This document shows positions 21,388-33,685 of a stretch of DNA of 64,000 nucleotides, piece after piece. Made by a program: the position numbers and the translations under genes. This DNA is from Massospora cicadina (lineage: Eukaryota; Entomophthoromycota; Entomophthoromycetes; Entomophthorales; Entomophthoraceae), in assembly GCA_022478985.1 (NCBI GenBank), contig JAKSZP010014456.1, positions 248,001 through 312,000 of the forward strand. The letters are read 5' to 3'. Within the stretch, counting starts at the first letter, position 1. Every line of letters begins with the position of its first letter. The notes beneath the pieces are model-generated. The model was not told the DNA's origin. It did not search any database and saw nothing but the letters and a program-made list of their open reading frames with translations.

Positions 21388-22139
21388 TCAGGATCCCAAT
21401 CCTGACAGCTGCAATGCACCACTGCAAGGACTTCTCAAGGCACTGGTTACTTGTTCCATCTGCCCATCTGATTGGGGTGGTAGGCAGTAAAATGGAAGAC
21501 GAATCTGAAGAGTTTTTGCACAACTCTTCCTAGAATATGGATGTGAACTGGGGTCTGCGGTCTCCAATAATCTCCTGGGATACCTTATGGATGGAAAACA
21601 CATGTGAAACAAATAACTTAGCCATCTGCGCTGCAGTTACTGTGGTGTTACATGTAATGAAATAAGCAAACTTTGTAAACCAGTCCACCAATACTATGAT
21701 GTCATCATAGCCCTCCAACGCAGGTAGTTCTACAATAAAATTGTCTGAGAGAAAGTCCAGGGCCCCTCTGCCTTTTGGACTGGTACCAACAAATCCGTAA
21801 GAGGCTGAAGATTTGGTTTTGTCCTATTCAGACCAAACACTACTTAGAATATCGTTTAATATGTGCAGCCACTCCCTTCCAGTTATAAGTACATCAGATC
21901 AGTTTCAAGTCCTTTGCCTTCCTGAAGTGCCCAGCTATAATTCCATCATAGTGTTCCTTGTTTATTTCCAGGCGGAGTGGTCCAGCGGGAACCCATAAGT
22001 GTCCCTGAAACCATACCATCTCATCCTTTACATGGTAACCCTTGGTGATATCCTCCATATTTAACTTGCTCTTGGCGAGAAACTTTAATGTACACTTCTG
22101 ATAAGGGCAGAGAAAGGACGTCCTTTCTGAAAGTACCAT
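21388..22139 (-). pseudogene. Ty3-3 integrase: zinc-binding and catalytic core
   Basis: Reading down the minus strand, HYDGIIAGHFRKAKDL (~21950-21900) fits the start of the H2C2 zinc-binding domain. The core reads GYDDIIVLVDWFTKFAYFI (~21715-21660), which carries the first catalytic D region, then HVFSIHKVSQEIIGD (~21610-21560) and DRRPQFTS, where SDRGPQF would be expected. The catalytic Glu region is cut by stops and the downstream insertion. Several frameshifts are present. Confidence 0.78.
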
Positions 22140-22154
22140 ACTACTCCAGGTTCT

Positions 22155-22832
22155 TCAGAGAAACAAGATTAGGTTTAATGCTATGGTGTAGGGTTGCTTG
22201 GATACAACATTACCTGGAGAAATTACAAAGTGGGTATTGTGAAACTCCACCTCCTTGGGATCAGGAGCTAAAGCAGGGGTTTGAGTCAGAGCATCAGCCA
22301 AATCATTCTCCTTGCCCTTTGTAAACTCATAAGAGAACACAAATTGGGCAAGGGTCATAACAGCAGGTTTGCTATGGGTTCAGGACATGAGATATATGGT
22401 AGTACAATAAAGTACGGTGATCTTTATGAATGCATAATGGGGAAGAACCATGCAAATGTTGACGCCAATAGGCCAGTGCTTCCACCACTGCCTATAATTC
22501 TTTGTCATATATAGCTAAAGCAACTCAGGTAAGGACATCTTCTAAAAAATATCAGACAGGATGCTCCACTCCATCTTTGTTCACTTGTAACAGAGCAGCA
22601 GCTATTGAAAAGTTGGAAGCATCCATAGCCATTATAAACTCCCTCTCAGGGTCCATGTGGAAAAGAATTGATGTGGAAACAGGGAGCACTTCACTGCTTG
22701 GAAGGCATCCACTGGTGCAGAGGACCACTGAAGAACTTTGGCTCCACACGCCTTATACAAAGGCGATGCTACCTCAGAAAGACTTAGTGTGAAATTTTTA
22801 AGGAAAGTGAAATTTCCTGAAAAGCTCCTCAA
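22155..22832 (-). pseudogene. Ty3-3 RNase H domain
   Basis: The minus strand shows EFIMAMDASNFSIAAALLQV (~22660-22600), with the first catalytic Asp, and KENDLADALTQTPAL (~22320-22270), the usual end of the domain (G..N..ADALSR type). Stops lie between these segments. It sits correctly between RT and the zinc-binding domain of integrase. Confidence 0.8.
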
Positions 22833-24550
22833 CTCTTAAACTGAAGTAGGTGTTGGACAATAATGAATTGCCTTCTCATTGTCTGGAGTGATCATGTGGC
22901 TTTTGTCAAAAACGATGTTGCCCAGGAAGGTGACCTGGGACTTGAAAAACTCACACTTGGTAGTCTAGTTAGGGTAAGCTGGGGCCTCCGCATGGCGCAA
23001 TTGGGGAAATCCTGTGGAAGCATGGGTGAGTAGCTAACACCAGAACCCATATATGCACGTTAGTCAGGTCCTGTAGTGGCATGAAAGAAGTGCGGGATGG
23101 TAGTGATGACTGTGCTGACCCATTCTTGAGAGTGTCTACCACTCCCTGATGGGAGAATATGGGCAGGAAGGGGGTATTAGTCAGGCAGGGCGCCTGTCAA
23201 ACGGCCTCCCCATGAGCTGGGGTTGCGCGAGTGCAGACCCCAGGACAAGGGAGGGGCAATAATGGTTGGCTGCGCTTTGGTGCACATGCTTACAATATAT
23301 GCCGCAGTTTGCCAAGTTGGCCTGAATCTTGGCTAGCTGCCAGTTTGGTCGGCATGAGCCAGCTGGTTGTGAAATGGATTATGCAAGAAAATTAAGGCTG
23401 ATCTGAAAGGACTCCAAGGATTTCTGGACAAAAAGGGGCCAGAGAGCACAATTCTGCTAAAAAGCAGGTAACAAAGGGGAGGGCTTTGGCTTCTCCCCCT
23501 CAGGGGCCTTAAACCTGGGGGTCGTCAGGTCTTGTCCCCCACAAGGGGGATGAGAGGCATATCGCCTGTCCTAGCTGATGCAGATAAGCTGCCCAGTACT
23601 TAAACAGGGCGGGCATATGTCAGTTTAGGGGGTAGCGTGAGCTACTCCCAATCACGGTCAGGCCTACATTTTGAGTGGTGCTTAGATTCGCGCAGCCCTA
23701 GTGTGGTGGGGGGCAGTACCCCAGGCCTTCATCCCGCAATAGTTGCCCACACTAGGAGCCCCTTGGGGCTTTTAAAACTCAAAAAACTCACACTTGCTGA
23801 TTTTCAGCATCATGTTCGCTGCCTTCAATTGCTCCACTACTTGCCACAGGTGGATCTCATGGAAATTTTATTAAAGGAGAACACCAAAATATCATCCATG
23901 ATGGCCACAGCGCATATGCCCACCAGTTCTCCCAAGGCTGTATCTATATGATGTTGGAAAATTTCAGATGCATTCTTAAGCCCAAAAGGCATGACCTGGA
24001 CTTGGAAAATTCCCTTTCTGGTACATAATGCAGTGATACATTACTGACCCTTTTGATATAGTACCTTATTAAAAGCGTTCAGGAAATCCAGTCTGGAGGA
24101 AACTTTGGCCTTATCCACATAGCAAGCAATTTGTGAATCCACTGGGATAAAATGAAAATCTGATTTCATGACATTATTTAGGTACCCATAATCCATGCAC
24201 AGACATAAAGTATCATCTACTTTTTTTCACAAAGAGAAGTGGGTACCATACTGGAGAGGTACGCTGAAATATGTCTCCTTTTGCTAACTGCTCTCTAACC
24301 CACACAGTCAAGGCTGCCTCTTCCCATAAAGTTAAAGGGTAGATCTGGGAGGAAATGTGAACTAGGTCAAGTGTGAGTTTGAATTCACAATCAAACTCCA
24401 AATGAGCTGGTAAGACACTGGCAGAAGCTGTAACAGACAGGTTCTTTTTAGTAGTGGACAAAAGTGTTGGGTAACACAAACTAGGTAATAGTCCACAACT
24501 CTGAAAGCACCCCAGATAAGGCTCTGTATGTCCGCATGCCACTATGTTAG
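22832..24550 (-). pseudogene. Ty3-3 reverse transcriptase, split by an 822-bp insertion
   Basis: The start is clear: REQLAKGDIFQRTSPVWYPL then LFVKK (~24300-24220). The catalytic motif is degenerate, VAIMDDILVFS (~23910), with Met before DD rather than the usual Y.DD form. The frame reaches KISKCEFF, is interrupted at the insertion 22960-23781, and resumes with SQVTFLGNIVF (~22940). The exact 15-bp TSD of the insertion lies within this KCEFF coding segment. Further stops are present. Confidence 0.82.
22945..23796 (+). mobile_element. Structured-tail retroelement (822 bp) with exact 15-bp TSD
   Basis: AAAAACTCACACTTG at 22945-22959 and 23782-23796 brackets 22960-23781. The insert is GC-richer than its host and encodes no recognised protein. 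An A-box-like word TGGCGCAATTGGGG lies near its 5' end (~22995). The last 90 bp fold into a 10-bp stem (23697-23706 with 23747-23756), an inner GGGG/CCCC hairpin (23708-23722) and a terminal GCCCC-TT-GGGGC hairpin (23758-23769), then TTTTAAAACTCAA. Target-primed reverse transcription is implied by the TSD length. It is likely a SINE-like or other RNA-derived family not obviously related to the LINE tails here. Confidence 0.8.
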
Positions 24551-25318
24551 GGTTGAATCAATCTTTGTAGAAGAGTTAAAAGGATAATCAAACCTAACAG
24601 AGCTCCCTGACCCCAGAAGAGAGATAGGAGGGATTCTACCAAGTGACCAAGTTCAGTCTCTTGGTTCAGAGAGAAGGTGTTCATCATATTGTATTTTGTC
24701 CAAATAAAATAAATAAATGATTTGGTTATACAAAGATAAGTTTTATTGAGCAAAGACTGTGGAAATACACATTAATGAGAGATGAATTCTACTCAATTCA
24801 TATTTATAATAGTCATAAATGGTGCCCCAAACTTGTTTAAAACTGATGATTAGTTATATGCAACTTTAAAAGTAGATAATTTAAGAGATAAGTAATAATT
24901 TGAAATTTTATGCTAAGGAATTAATATATTCCATAGCTGGTAAGTGCACCTAAATAATCTATGTTGAAGGAGTTTGGTGCAAAAATGCCAAATTAGGGGC
25001 CTATTTTATAGGCTCAAACTTCAGGTTTAATTTTGAAGAAAATTTTGAGGAGGATAATTGGTCAATTTCAACTTCTTTAAATCCCTGTTTGCTTAGAAAT
25101 TCCTCCATTTTGGAACCACTATAATGCGGGGTTCTCCTCGATTATAACTGCTAATGTAGTCTAGCATTAAGTTCATATTGTGATTTAATTATGTAAATTG
25201 GTGGGTGAAGTTCAAATCTGGCTGATCCCTCAAAGATATATAGTAGCCTTCCTTTGATACTCTTGAGGCCAATTCTGGGTTTTCCCCTATTTTAATAATA
25301 TTATTATTTTTCTTTCTT
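24551..25318 (-). other. Ty3-3 linker between protease and RT, or unrelated filler
   Basis: This lies between the RT start and the left TSD of LINE B1. Minus-strand fragments such as IGENPELASRVSKEGYYIS are readable near 25270, but no family motif is clear. It is assigned to Ty3-3 by position only. Confidence 0.35.
25300..25318 (+). repeat. TSD of LINE B1, left copy (imperfect)
   Basis: ATTATTATTTTTCTTTCTT resembles ATTATTATTTTTGTTTTTGTT just after the LINE B1 tail at ~30560. The low complexity reduces its weight. Confidence 0.55.
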
Positions 25319-25385
25319 GTAACAATCACTTTATTTACTATGATTCAATTCAAACAGCAAATTTTAATAATCACAAACAGGAAAG

Positions 25386-26810
25386 ATGGGTGACTTTAAT
25401 AACAAAAATAGTACAACATGGGAGAGCATCGCGGCGAGCAGTGTGCTTAATGGTGCAACTAAGGGCAAGAAACGCCCTGGAGGGGGACCAGGAACCCAAT
25501 CTGTAAAAAAATTGCAAACTCAGACACCTTCTGGGTTTATGGTATTTACTGTAAAGCACACGCAATACATGTACATTCAATTCAACCAACCTTTGTCAAA
25601 GGTGGAGCACGGAATCAGACTCTTCCTTGGGGATGAGTCACTGACCCTGTGGGAGAAAACATGTGAGGCACAGCCCTCACTTTTCCCTCACGCGGTGTAT
25701 GTAGCCACCAACAACATGGGCCACAGCTGGATTGATATTGGTTTCAAAACAGCCAATGAAGCTGATGCCGCAGCAGAAGTCTGTATGGAAATTGCCCTCC
25801 CCGAGGGCAAAAAAATTGTGCACACCGCGCACACCAGATGGAACAAAGCAAAAACTTTGTTCATCTCCTTTGACTCGCTCCCCACCAACCTTCCTCATAA
25901 AGTAATTGAGAAAGAGCTCTGCAAAGGTCTAATGGCCTACGGAGAAATCCAACAACTCAAATTACAGCGATTTTGCTTAATGCCTGACCTGTGCACAGGC
26001 AAAGCTATTGCTGTAATCAACCCCTTCCCAGAATTGGAAGAGGATTTATTCAGAATTCCCCACACAGCAGAATTTCACTTTGCAGATGGGGGCCAGTCAG
26101 CTGCATTCCAAGTTACACCGGAACGCGCACCACCCATTTGCAACCACTGTGGCTCACTGGGCCACAAGGAACATGCATGCCCTGTGAAAGAGGGCTTAAT
26201 GGAAAATGATTTTTGTGAAGAAGCTATTGATGAAGATAATGAAAACTTCGCCAAAATGACTGATGGCCACCACCCATTCCGCTGGGGTGAAGATGTACTA
26301 TACTCCATTGTGGACCCAGTTACAAGTAAACAACGTAAAGCAGCACAAAAATCCTGCAAGAGAGCAGCAGCTGAAGCGGCGGCACACATGGAGTCTGCCA
26401 TTAACCCCGGACAAATTTGGGAGGATATTTCAGATATTTACTGAACCAACTAATCAGAACAATATGCCCAGATCGAAAATTTTCACAGTAACCAGACTGA
26501 GCCACAAAGCATCATCAGTCATGCACATACTGAGGAACAATGCAACCGCAATTTGGGAAAAAATGCGGTGCACAATGCAACAAAGTTGAACTTCAAAAAC
26601 ATAAAATCCAATTAACAATCCGCATCAAATCAACATGAGACCTGTGCGGGAAAAGTTGATGCAAATGCAAAAAACTGCAATTCCCTTGAATCATTGGGTC
26701 AGATCAAGGGAACCAACAATGGCATTGAAAGAGTTGGAGTACAGACGTGGAGCATGACCAAAATGAGCTGCGGTGGGATAGGGCCAGAGGGCCCTCCCAA
26801 CCGCTCCTGA
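25386..26810 (+). pseudogene. LINE B1 ORF1, RNA-binding protein with CCHC knuckle
   Basis: The first 352 codons (25386-26444) are open from the ATG. After a basic, low-complexity start come the conserved ORF1 region (VEHGIRLFLGDES, then SWIDIGFKTANEADAA) and an RRM-like stretch (FISFDSLPTNLPHKVIEKEL...GEIQQLKL). The knuckle PPICNHCGSLGHKEHACP (CX2CX4HX4C) is near residues 250-265. A frameshift near 26440 breaks the acidic and basic C-terminal part, which is readable again as GPEGPPNRS before the TGA at 26808-26810. Role: element RNA binding in the retrotransposition complex. Confidence 0.85.
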
Positions 26811-26840
26811 GGCGCCGCAGGCACCTCAGTGTCAATAGGG

Positions 26841-29800
26841 ATGCTAAACATCGCGGGAGCCAGGGCTCATACATCCCAAGCCAAAAAGCTGGCATTCCTG
26901 AAAAAACCTCTTGTAGACATCTTGGCCATCCAAGAAACCCACTGCTTACAAGGGGAAGAAGAATCCCGGTCAACCAGGGTTGCACCATCACAATCAGTAT
27001 GGACGTCTCACTGTGGGGTGATAGTCCAAAACAACAAAAAATTTATTATTACAAACTCATCATCACACTTGCACGGTCAAGTCCTGGTAGCAACAATCAC
27101 ATGCCAAGATAAAATAATTTTGTTAGCATGTATCTATGCACCGTGCACTGAAACTGAGAGAAAACAATTTTTTGAAAACATTTCTACTCTCACCCTCCCA
27201 CCAGATATCATCATGTTAGGCAATTTCAACTGCTGAGATAACCCCAATACAGATCAATGGCCTAATCCCAGGGGATACCCACCTGGACACATTGAATATC
27301 GCACAATGAAGGGATCTCTTGGCTTACAGGATGCTCTTCCTCCCAATTCACCAATCCTTCCCCACATGACGAGACCCAACATACGCGAGGGTGTGCTCAT
27401 ATCAATGAGTCATATTGATCACATCCTCATCCCGCAATCCCACCACTCAAGAATCTCCAAATTTACAACAAAAAAGAGCAATTTTTCTGATCACCAATTA
27501 GTTATGGTGCAGTTAGCACCAACCCAATCCCACACACAGGTGTCGCCTTGGAGAAAGCTTCACCCAGAAAATTTAAAATTGCCCAAGATATCCAACTGGG
27601 TCAATAACAAGGCTACAAACCCAGAATTCACAGCCCCATTCACTTCAGATCCCATTGGAACATGGGAAAATTTCAAAAAGGATCTAATTAACAAAACCCA
27701 ACATATTGCATCACATAAGCACACCGCGGACACGGCCACAATCAAGCGTACCTTGGTGGAACTAGACCATCTGGATGTAAATACTCCAAGATCTGGCTAT
27801 AGCCCTAACTGGGGACGCAAATGGGCAGAAATCTCAGCCTGACTTAACAGTCTCATCTTTGAACACCAGCACATAATCAAAGTATCAAACAAAGGTAAGT
27901 TCATAAAGGAAGGTGAAACCTGTTCAACATACTTCTTCCACCAATTCTATTCCCACGGAAACCAGCCCACGTGCACACAGGTCTGCAAGACCAACAGCAC
28001 CGTGGCAACTGACCCTGAGGAGGTCAAGGCGGAAGTACACTGCTATTACACCAAATTATATCGCGATATGCCAACAGATCCACAAAAAATTAAAGAATTT
28101 ATTCAAAATGCCAAAATACAAAGTACACCACCAAATTGCAATATACTATCCCTTATCACACGGGAGGAGCTTTGGAAAGAATTCGCGGTGCACCACGTAG
28201 GAAATGCCCAGGGCCTGATGTATACCCTACGAATTTTATAAAAAATATTTTCAACAAATTGCCCCCCTCCTATTGGCATCAATGAACCAGAGTTTGTTGG
28301 AAACACGCCTATTACCAGGAGGCCATGAATCCTATGCTATAACCTTGTATAAAAAGGGTGACAAGTTGGACCTGGCCAACTGGCGCCCAATTGCACTCTC
28401 CAATACTGACACAAAAATTCTAACATAAATTTTAGCAGCCAGATTAGGCGCAATTGCCTCTGACGTCCTGTCACCCAAGCAGTTTGGGTTTATACCAGGC
28501 GTTCAATCTGGAACAACATTCACCCTATTGCAAATATTTGTCAATCCAAAGCAACTGGTGCCCTGGTCTTCTTGGATCAGGAAAAGGCATATGACCGTGT
28601 TATCTGGCCATACCTAAAAGAATGTCTACATGCCTTCAAACTACCACAAAGATTCGTAAAATGGGCGATGCTCCTAATAGAATCTGCAACTATGGCTGTA
28701 TGCGGCCCTGGATTCCTAAAAACAAGATTAAACCACACAGAGGGCTCAAACAAGGGGATCCCCTCAGCCCACTGCTATACAATTTCGGCTTTGACCCGCT
28801 CCTCCAAGTAACTGACTCACGTCTCATGGGGATAACCGCACAAGGACAACCAACAGTCAAGATACTGGCCTTTGCAGATGACTGCGTAGCAGGTATAGCA
28901 AACAATGAAGATGCCTAACAGCTGGAACGCACTCTAGAGGAATACTCCAAGGTGAGCAATGCATCGCTCAACAAAAGGAAGACACAAATTATCCTCATAG
29001 GCAAAAATCATCCTCATAGGCAAATATAAAAACAATTGGGCCACAACATCAGAACCATTTACCAACACTCGAAGAAAGAACCCAATCATTTTACCCTTTG
29101 CAACACCTCCCACCAACACTCCTGTCCAACACCTTGGAATCTGGCTAGAATCAGGGGGATATGCTAATGAGACAATGGAAAGTAACCTGTTACAACGGGT
29201 ATCCAAACGCGTAGCCTCCCTCAAGGGGAGAACCCCAGGACTAACAGGACGAGTTACATTTGCTAACTCGCTCATCCTCCCAATACTGTGGTACCAGGCC
29301 CACGCGATCGCCCTCTCACCTACCTTTATAACCTCAATTCGCGCGCTTATCCAGGGCTGGCTGTGGCCTGGCTCTCACCCCCTATACGGATGGAAACACT
29401 ATATGGCCCACGCTCAAGTGGAGGCATGGGACTAATAGATTTTGAGAGCCACGCCAATCACATCCTAGGTACCTGGATAAAGGAAATCCTTGCTCCAGAC
29501 CTCCCGCAACAAAATTGGTCCAGAGCAGCAAGGACTAACTTTGCACAGGCGCTCAAATTAACCAAGCCCACATAGTCCACCCAGACTACTTTCATACTTT
29601 TCCAAGCACCCTACTGCAACAGGACCACATGGAACCTCCCCTCATTTCAAACATATCCTCCAAACTATCCGCCGTATGGGATGGACCATAGAGAACATGG
29701 GTACTATACAGGGAAGGGGACGACCCAGACCACAATTCAAATTAAGAAACCCAGAAAACCACCCCCAGAGGGATATGCTCGCAACAACCCCAAGCATAGC

Positions 29801-30402
29801 TAGGATAGAATACCTAGATATGCTGGACATTCCCTATGATTTAACCTCACAAAAACAATGTGGAAAATGACACACCACCCACTCCTACAACCAAGGATAA
29901 GAGCAAACGCCTGGCGCTGTTTGAGAAGGACCTATAGGACGCCGGACCGCTCCAATTCCTCCACAAAACATGTGCAGTATGTGGAGGGGAGGGATCCCTA
30001 CATCACCGCCTAGAAACATGCCCCCCAACCAAAGCTATATGGCAGGAAGTTGCACGCCTGCTCAAGATTCAAAATGAACAGGAATTCTCGATATCAAAGA
30101 GCATCTTTGTGCTCCATATTGAGTCACCAATATCATCTACCCTCCGCTCCCTAATAATATCCATTTCAATGTGGACAATACACACAATTGCATTATATGC
30201 GTATAAGGGCACGGTCCCAACCATTCATGAGATTATCAACAGGTTCCACATCCACTTATTGGAGCACTTAAAAGCCTGGCTCTATGGATATATGAGGCCT
30301 AAGCAACAGGCGCTCATAGAATCGTGGTTCCCATGCTGGTTCCTCCACACAGACCCTTTCCTTCACACCTGCTCCATAGCAGGGGAAACCCCCTCGGAGT
30401 AG
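26841..30402 (+). pseudogene. LINE B1 ORF2, endonuclease-reverse transcriptase (few breaks)
   Basis: It starts with MLNIAGARAHTSQAKKL, 30 nt after the ORF1 stop and in frame with it. Endonuclease motifs are AIQETHCLQGEE (~26930), LGNFNC (~27220), SHIDHIL (~27405) and FSDHQLVMV (~27485). RT motifs are DQEKAYDRVIW (~28575), LKQGDPLSPLLYNF (~28745) and AFADDCVAG (~28868). The C-terminal finger CAVCG...HHRLETC lies near 29970-30025. Breaks occur at ~27235 (TGA), 27842, ~28230, ~28430, ~28500, 28918, ~29400, 29573 and 29868. Confidence 0.88.
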
Positions 30403-30556
30403 CGCACCAACCCCATACCTAGCAGTCCCGCTGGCAACAGGGGTAACTTAAGTACCCTGGGTGCCCAATTTTTTATATTTTTTAGTTATTCTCTTAGTTT
30501 CACATATATATGGTAATGTCCATCCCCTGGTCGGCTTCCTCAGTTAAATAAAAAAT

Positions 30557-30650
30557 ATTATTATTATTTTTGTTTTTGTTATTATTATATCTAATAAAGA
30601 TAATGTGATGGTCAGAAATGTCCTGTACCATCACAGAAGTTGCATCAATC
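30557..30650 (-). other. LINE B1 right TSD and resumption of Ty3-3
   Basis: The TSD-like ATTATTATTTTTG is followed by Ty3-3 sequence, which continues the minus-strand protease region. Confidence 0.5.
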
Positions 30651-31100
30651 AAAGATTTCAACTCTCCAAAACAGGAAGGTAAGGGCCCCTAAAGTGGACT
30701 TCAGCAGAGTGCAATGCTGAGCTTGTGTATCTTTGCCATTGGGGCGAATTGACCTGAGTCTTGACTTCAGACAAGAGGATTAATAATTCCTTCCCACTCT
30801 TCAGAGATAATGTCAAGGTATTGGCTTTCATGTTGGTTATGCCATTAACTTTCTGCCACCACTACAAACCCAAAATAATCGGGTACAGGAGATTTTTGAC
30901 TGCCTGGAAGTGCTTATATAAATGGTACTTGCCATCTAGATAATCTACCAACCCCTGAACCTTCAGCATGGGAATACCCTGGGAGGCCTCTGCCCAAACC
31001 ATAACTCTAAGCAGGTAGTTCAACTCAAAATAGCCAGATAGAATTTGGTATATACAATTCTCAGAGGCTCCAGTATCCGCCAAAAAAGGTGTTCATAATT
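30650..31100 (-). pseudogene. Ty3-3 aspartic protease
   Basis: The minus-strand frame starting at 31083 reads ADTGASENCIYQILSGYF, containing the DTGA active-site motif of retroviral-type aspartic proteases. It continues to YLDGKYHLYKHFQAVKNLL. The protease would process the Gag-Pol polyprotein. It lies between gag (right) and the LINE B1 insertion. Only the first part is open. Confidence 0.78.
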
Positions 31101-32951
31101 TTCCTAAATGTGATGAATGAGTAGCAGAAAGCAGAAAATAACCATAATAGTCTTTATTAATTGCAGATAAAGTCAACAATTTACTAATAAATTCTTCATC
31201 AAGCATAATCATGCCACCAAGATAAGTTTTTGCATCAAAAAAGAAGAGGAATAATTGGCCACCCTCACCACTGAGGACACATTTTCCACAACATCCTTAG
31301 CAGCAGCATACCTATCTGCATATAGTAAAATCAACTTCTTTCCACCTCCTGAATCCTGAAAATCATAGTGGGAGATAAGCGTAGGTTTTCAGGGGTTATA
31401 TGGTGCACAGAGATCGTCTTCAAGATTGACCTCCAAGAGCTTATAATTAGCTCATTCAAATTCAAATTTCTTTTAAAAAGCGTTTTTGGGAGTTAGAGAC
31501 ACCATACCCATTCTAACAGCCTTCTGATAGTTGCTATCCAACACCATCACAGCTAGGCTCCCCATTGATGGTTTGGATGGTTTCCAGGAGATGTCTTTGA
31601 GAGGAAATCATATCAGATGAATTCTTTAATTTACATTTGGGGCTAGACTCATCCAAACCCACTTTTCCCATCAAAACAAAAGGACTATAAGTGGTGAACC
31701 CTGCCCCATTCAAGGAAGAATCCATTGTTTTCTGGGAGCCATATTTATAAGAGTCTCTAAATATGACATCATCGCAGCTAAATTGACTGAAGCATTTTCT
31801 AAAGCCTTGGGGCTAGATCCCTACACACCATCAAATTTCTCTGAAACTGAAGGAATAGAAGGATAAGATTCCTCTATATTAAAGGCGTGCATGAGTTTTT
31901 GGGGCCAGTTTTTAGGGGCCCCCAGTTGAAACAAAGATGGCCAAATTGATTGCTCTTCCTGGTTGAGCAGATAAATTACCCCAAAGAGCTTCAATCAGAT
32001 GATCAAAGTTGGCAAAGGGAACCTGCCATACTGGGACGTTCCTCATGGAAGTATCCAATGTTGAATGAACAAACGACGTTTTAACTATGTCTAAGAGAGG
32101 TAGGGTCTGGTACCAGTCACAAAATTAATTTAAATACCTTCAAAGGGCGCCCAGACTAACGCAGGCAAAGAACTCATAGAAGGTTTTGAAGGACAACATG
32201 TTAGGGCTACGCTCATCCAGAAAACATTCCAAAACTTCCACATATTTTCATAAAAGTGGCTGTTCTTGTAACACTGAGAAAACCAGGTCAGCTGTACTGG
32301 AAGATAGCCAATACAGAAAATACACCCCCTGAGAGGGTTTATGGGAGTGGTTTAAATTTTTATTAGAAGATTCTAAGCTATGGGCGCTAGCGCCTGTTGG
32401 ATTTCAGAATAAAGTCCCTGGAGTCAGTATAAGAATCACACCAACAGAATTCTGAAGGGTAAAAGACCACCTATTATGAGCCAGAAGGGTGGGAACTTCC
32501 TAGTTGGCTATGGTGAGAATGACGCCAAACCGCACTACAAATAAACCAAATGGAATGCTTTGGTGAGAAGCATATAGACTGTGAAGGATGGCAACGCACC
32601 CAGGTAAGGCTCAGAGAGAGCCCCACATGGATTATTCTCATGAATGTATAGTAACAGGGCTGGTTGACTAATGTCAAGAAAGTATTTGCAACTCTCATTA
32701 CCAAGAGAGTAGTGCATAATGCACAGCCATATGACCATTGAACAAGTCGCTAATAGTAAAGGGAAGAGGGCACTCTAAAAGGTGCTTTACGCTGGGAACT
32801 AAAGAAAAGGTGCATAAAATTGTGTAAATAACTTTAGAGACTGAAAAATTAAAGGACTTAGCTGGATCCCAGGGGGCGTTCATAACCAAGTGCAAATCAG
32901 TATCAGGGTCCTTGGGCGCCTCAATTTGGAGGGGTCCAGGGTTTCTCATGG
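31100..32951 (-). pseudogene. Ty3-3 gag and 5' leader region (degenerate)
   Basis: By position, between the 5' LTR and the protease, this should encode gag. Minus-strand frames such as 32949-32698 (MRNPGPLQIEAPKDPDTD start) are readable in part, but the first ~250 bases after the LTR are more likely untranslated leader. I see no clear zinc knuckle. It aligns partly with 17800-18337. Confidence 0.5.
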
Positions 32952-33060
32952 GGAAACAGAATACACAGTTAATTTAGACAATATAAAATGACCTATATAT
33001 ATATTAGAAACCTCCTCCAGGAGGTCTGCGAAGAGGTCAGACCAAGGGATATAAGATAAG
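32952..33060 (-). repeat. Ty3-3 5' LTR, distal fragment
   Basis: This is the end of the 5' LTR, separated from its other part (41776-42314) by Ty3-4. The junction is explained by the ATAAG duplication at 33056-33060 and 41776-41780. The intact LTR at 18338-18937 reads straight across it. Confidence 0.75.
33056..33060 (+). repeat. TSD of Ty3-4, left copy (ATAAG)
   Basis: ATAAG is repeated exactly at 41776-41780, directly outside the Ty3-4 LTRs. Confidence 0.8.
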
Positions 33061-33685
33061 TATTAAATTTTTAATTATAAGCTAAAGGCTAGGTCCTTTA
33101 AGGCTACATATTTATTAATCATTATAGCTTTAGCGGAATGTCTTAGTAGAGTTTACATCTCTGGGGAAATCTCTTAGCGGAATATATGTATTCACCAAGG
33201 CAAATCTCTGCTAGAATGAAGGTATTATCTATAGTCAATGCTAATCAATATCTAGCCAACGCTAAGCAAAAGTCAAGGGTGCAAACAAGAATACTTATTT
33301 TGTTGAAAAATTAAGGATACTTATTACTTAGGTAGAAGTTTGGGATTGCGTAGGGTATAATTTAGTAGAAGTTCAGGATCATGTAGGGTATGTCATTTAT
33401 AAATGGCACAGTCTTTCCTTAATGATGTGGCAGAATGTGGAGATATCTGACAGACACAATCTTTCCTGATTAATGCAGAAGAATCAAAAGATTTCTAAAT
33501 GGCAAGATCTTTACCAGATAATCTGGCGGATTCAAGAGGGATCTGGTTTTTTAGTTGCTCATTTAGGAGATCATTGTTCATGGAGGTTTGGTAGGTTCCA
33601 CGGTGGTGGAACCCCATTGATAAAGTTTCAATTCAGCTCACATTCAATATTCTTCTAACTAGCGCGAAATCCATCATTCCTGACA
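33061..33685 (-). repeat. Ty3-4 3' LTR
   Basis: On the minus strand it begins TGTCAGGAATGATGG at 33685. It aligns with 41243-41775. Shared blocks include CAAAAGTCAAGGGTGCAAA and GGTGGTGGAACCCCATT (plus-strand reading). Several indels make it ~90 bp longer than the 5' LTR. Confidence 0.88.

Larger units (their letters stand above)
25319..30556 (+). mobile_element. LINE B1, full-length non-LTR retrotransposon, best preserved LINE
   Basis: A 5.24 kb element with the same architecture as LINE A1. The 5' end is GTAACAATCAC, then TGATTCAATTCAAACAG. ORF1 with a zinc knuckle starts at 25386 and the ORF2 ATG is at 26841. The 3' tail reads GTCCATCCCCTGGTCGGC and ends TTAAATAAAAAATATT. It interrupts Ty3-3 between protease and RT, in the opposite orientation. 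ORF1 is open for 352 codons and ORF2 has fewer breaks than in A1, so this is probably the younger copy. Confidence 0.92.

Noticed and set aside
22960..23781. Self-cleaving ribozyme or group I/II intron
   Set aside because: I looked for a hammerhead core (CTGANGA with GAAA) and did not find one, nor group II domain V-like sequence. A 15-bp TSD fits retroposition better.
24547..24753. 68-codon minus-strand frame with a hydrophobic stretch
   Set aside because: No family signal, and it lies in the Ty3-3 protease-RT linker. Hydrophobic content in AT-rich DNA is expected by chance, so it was not called as a gene.
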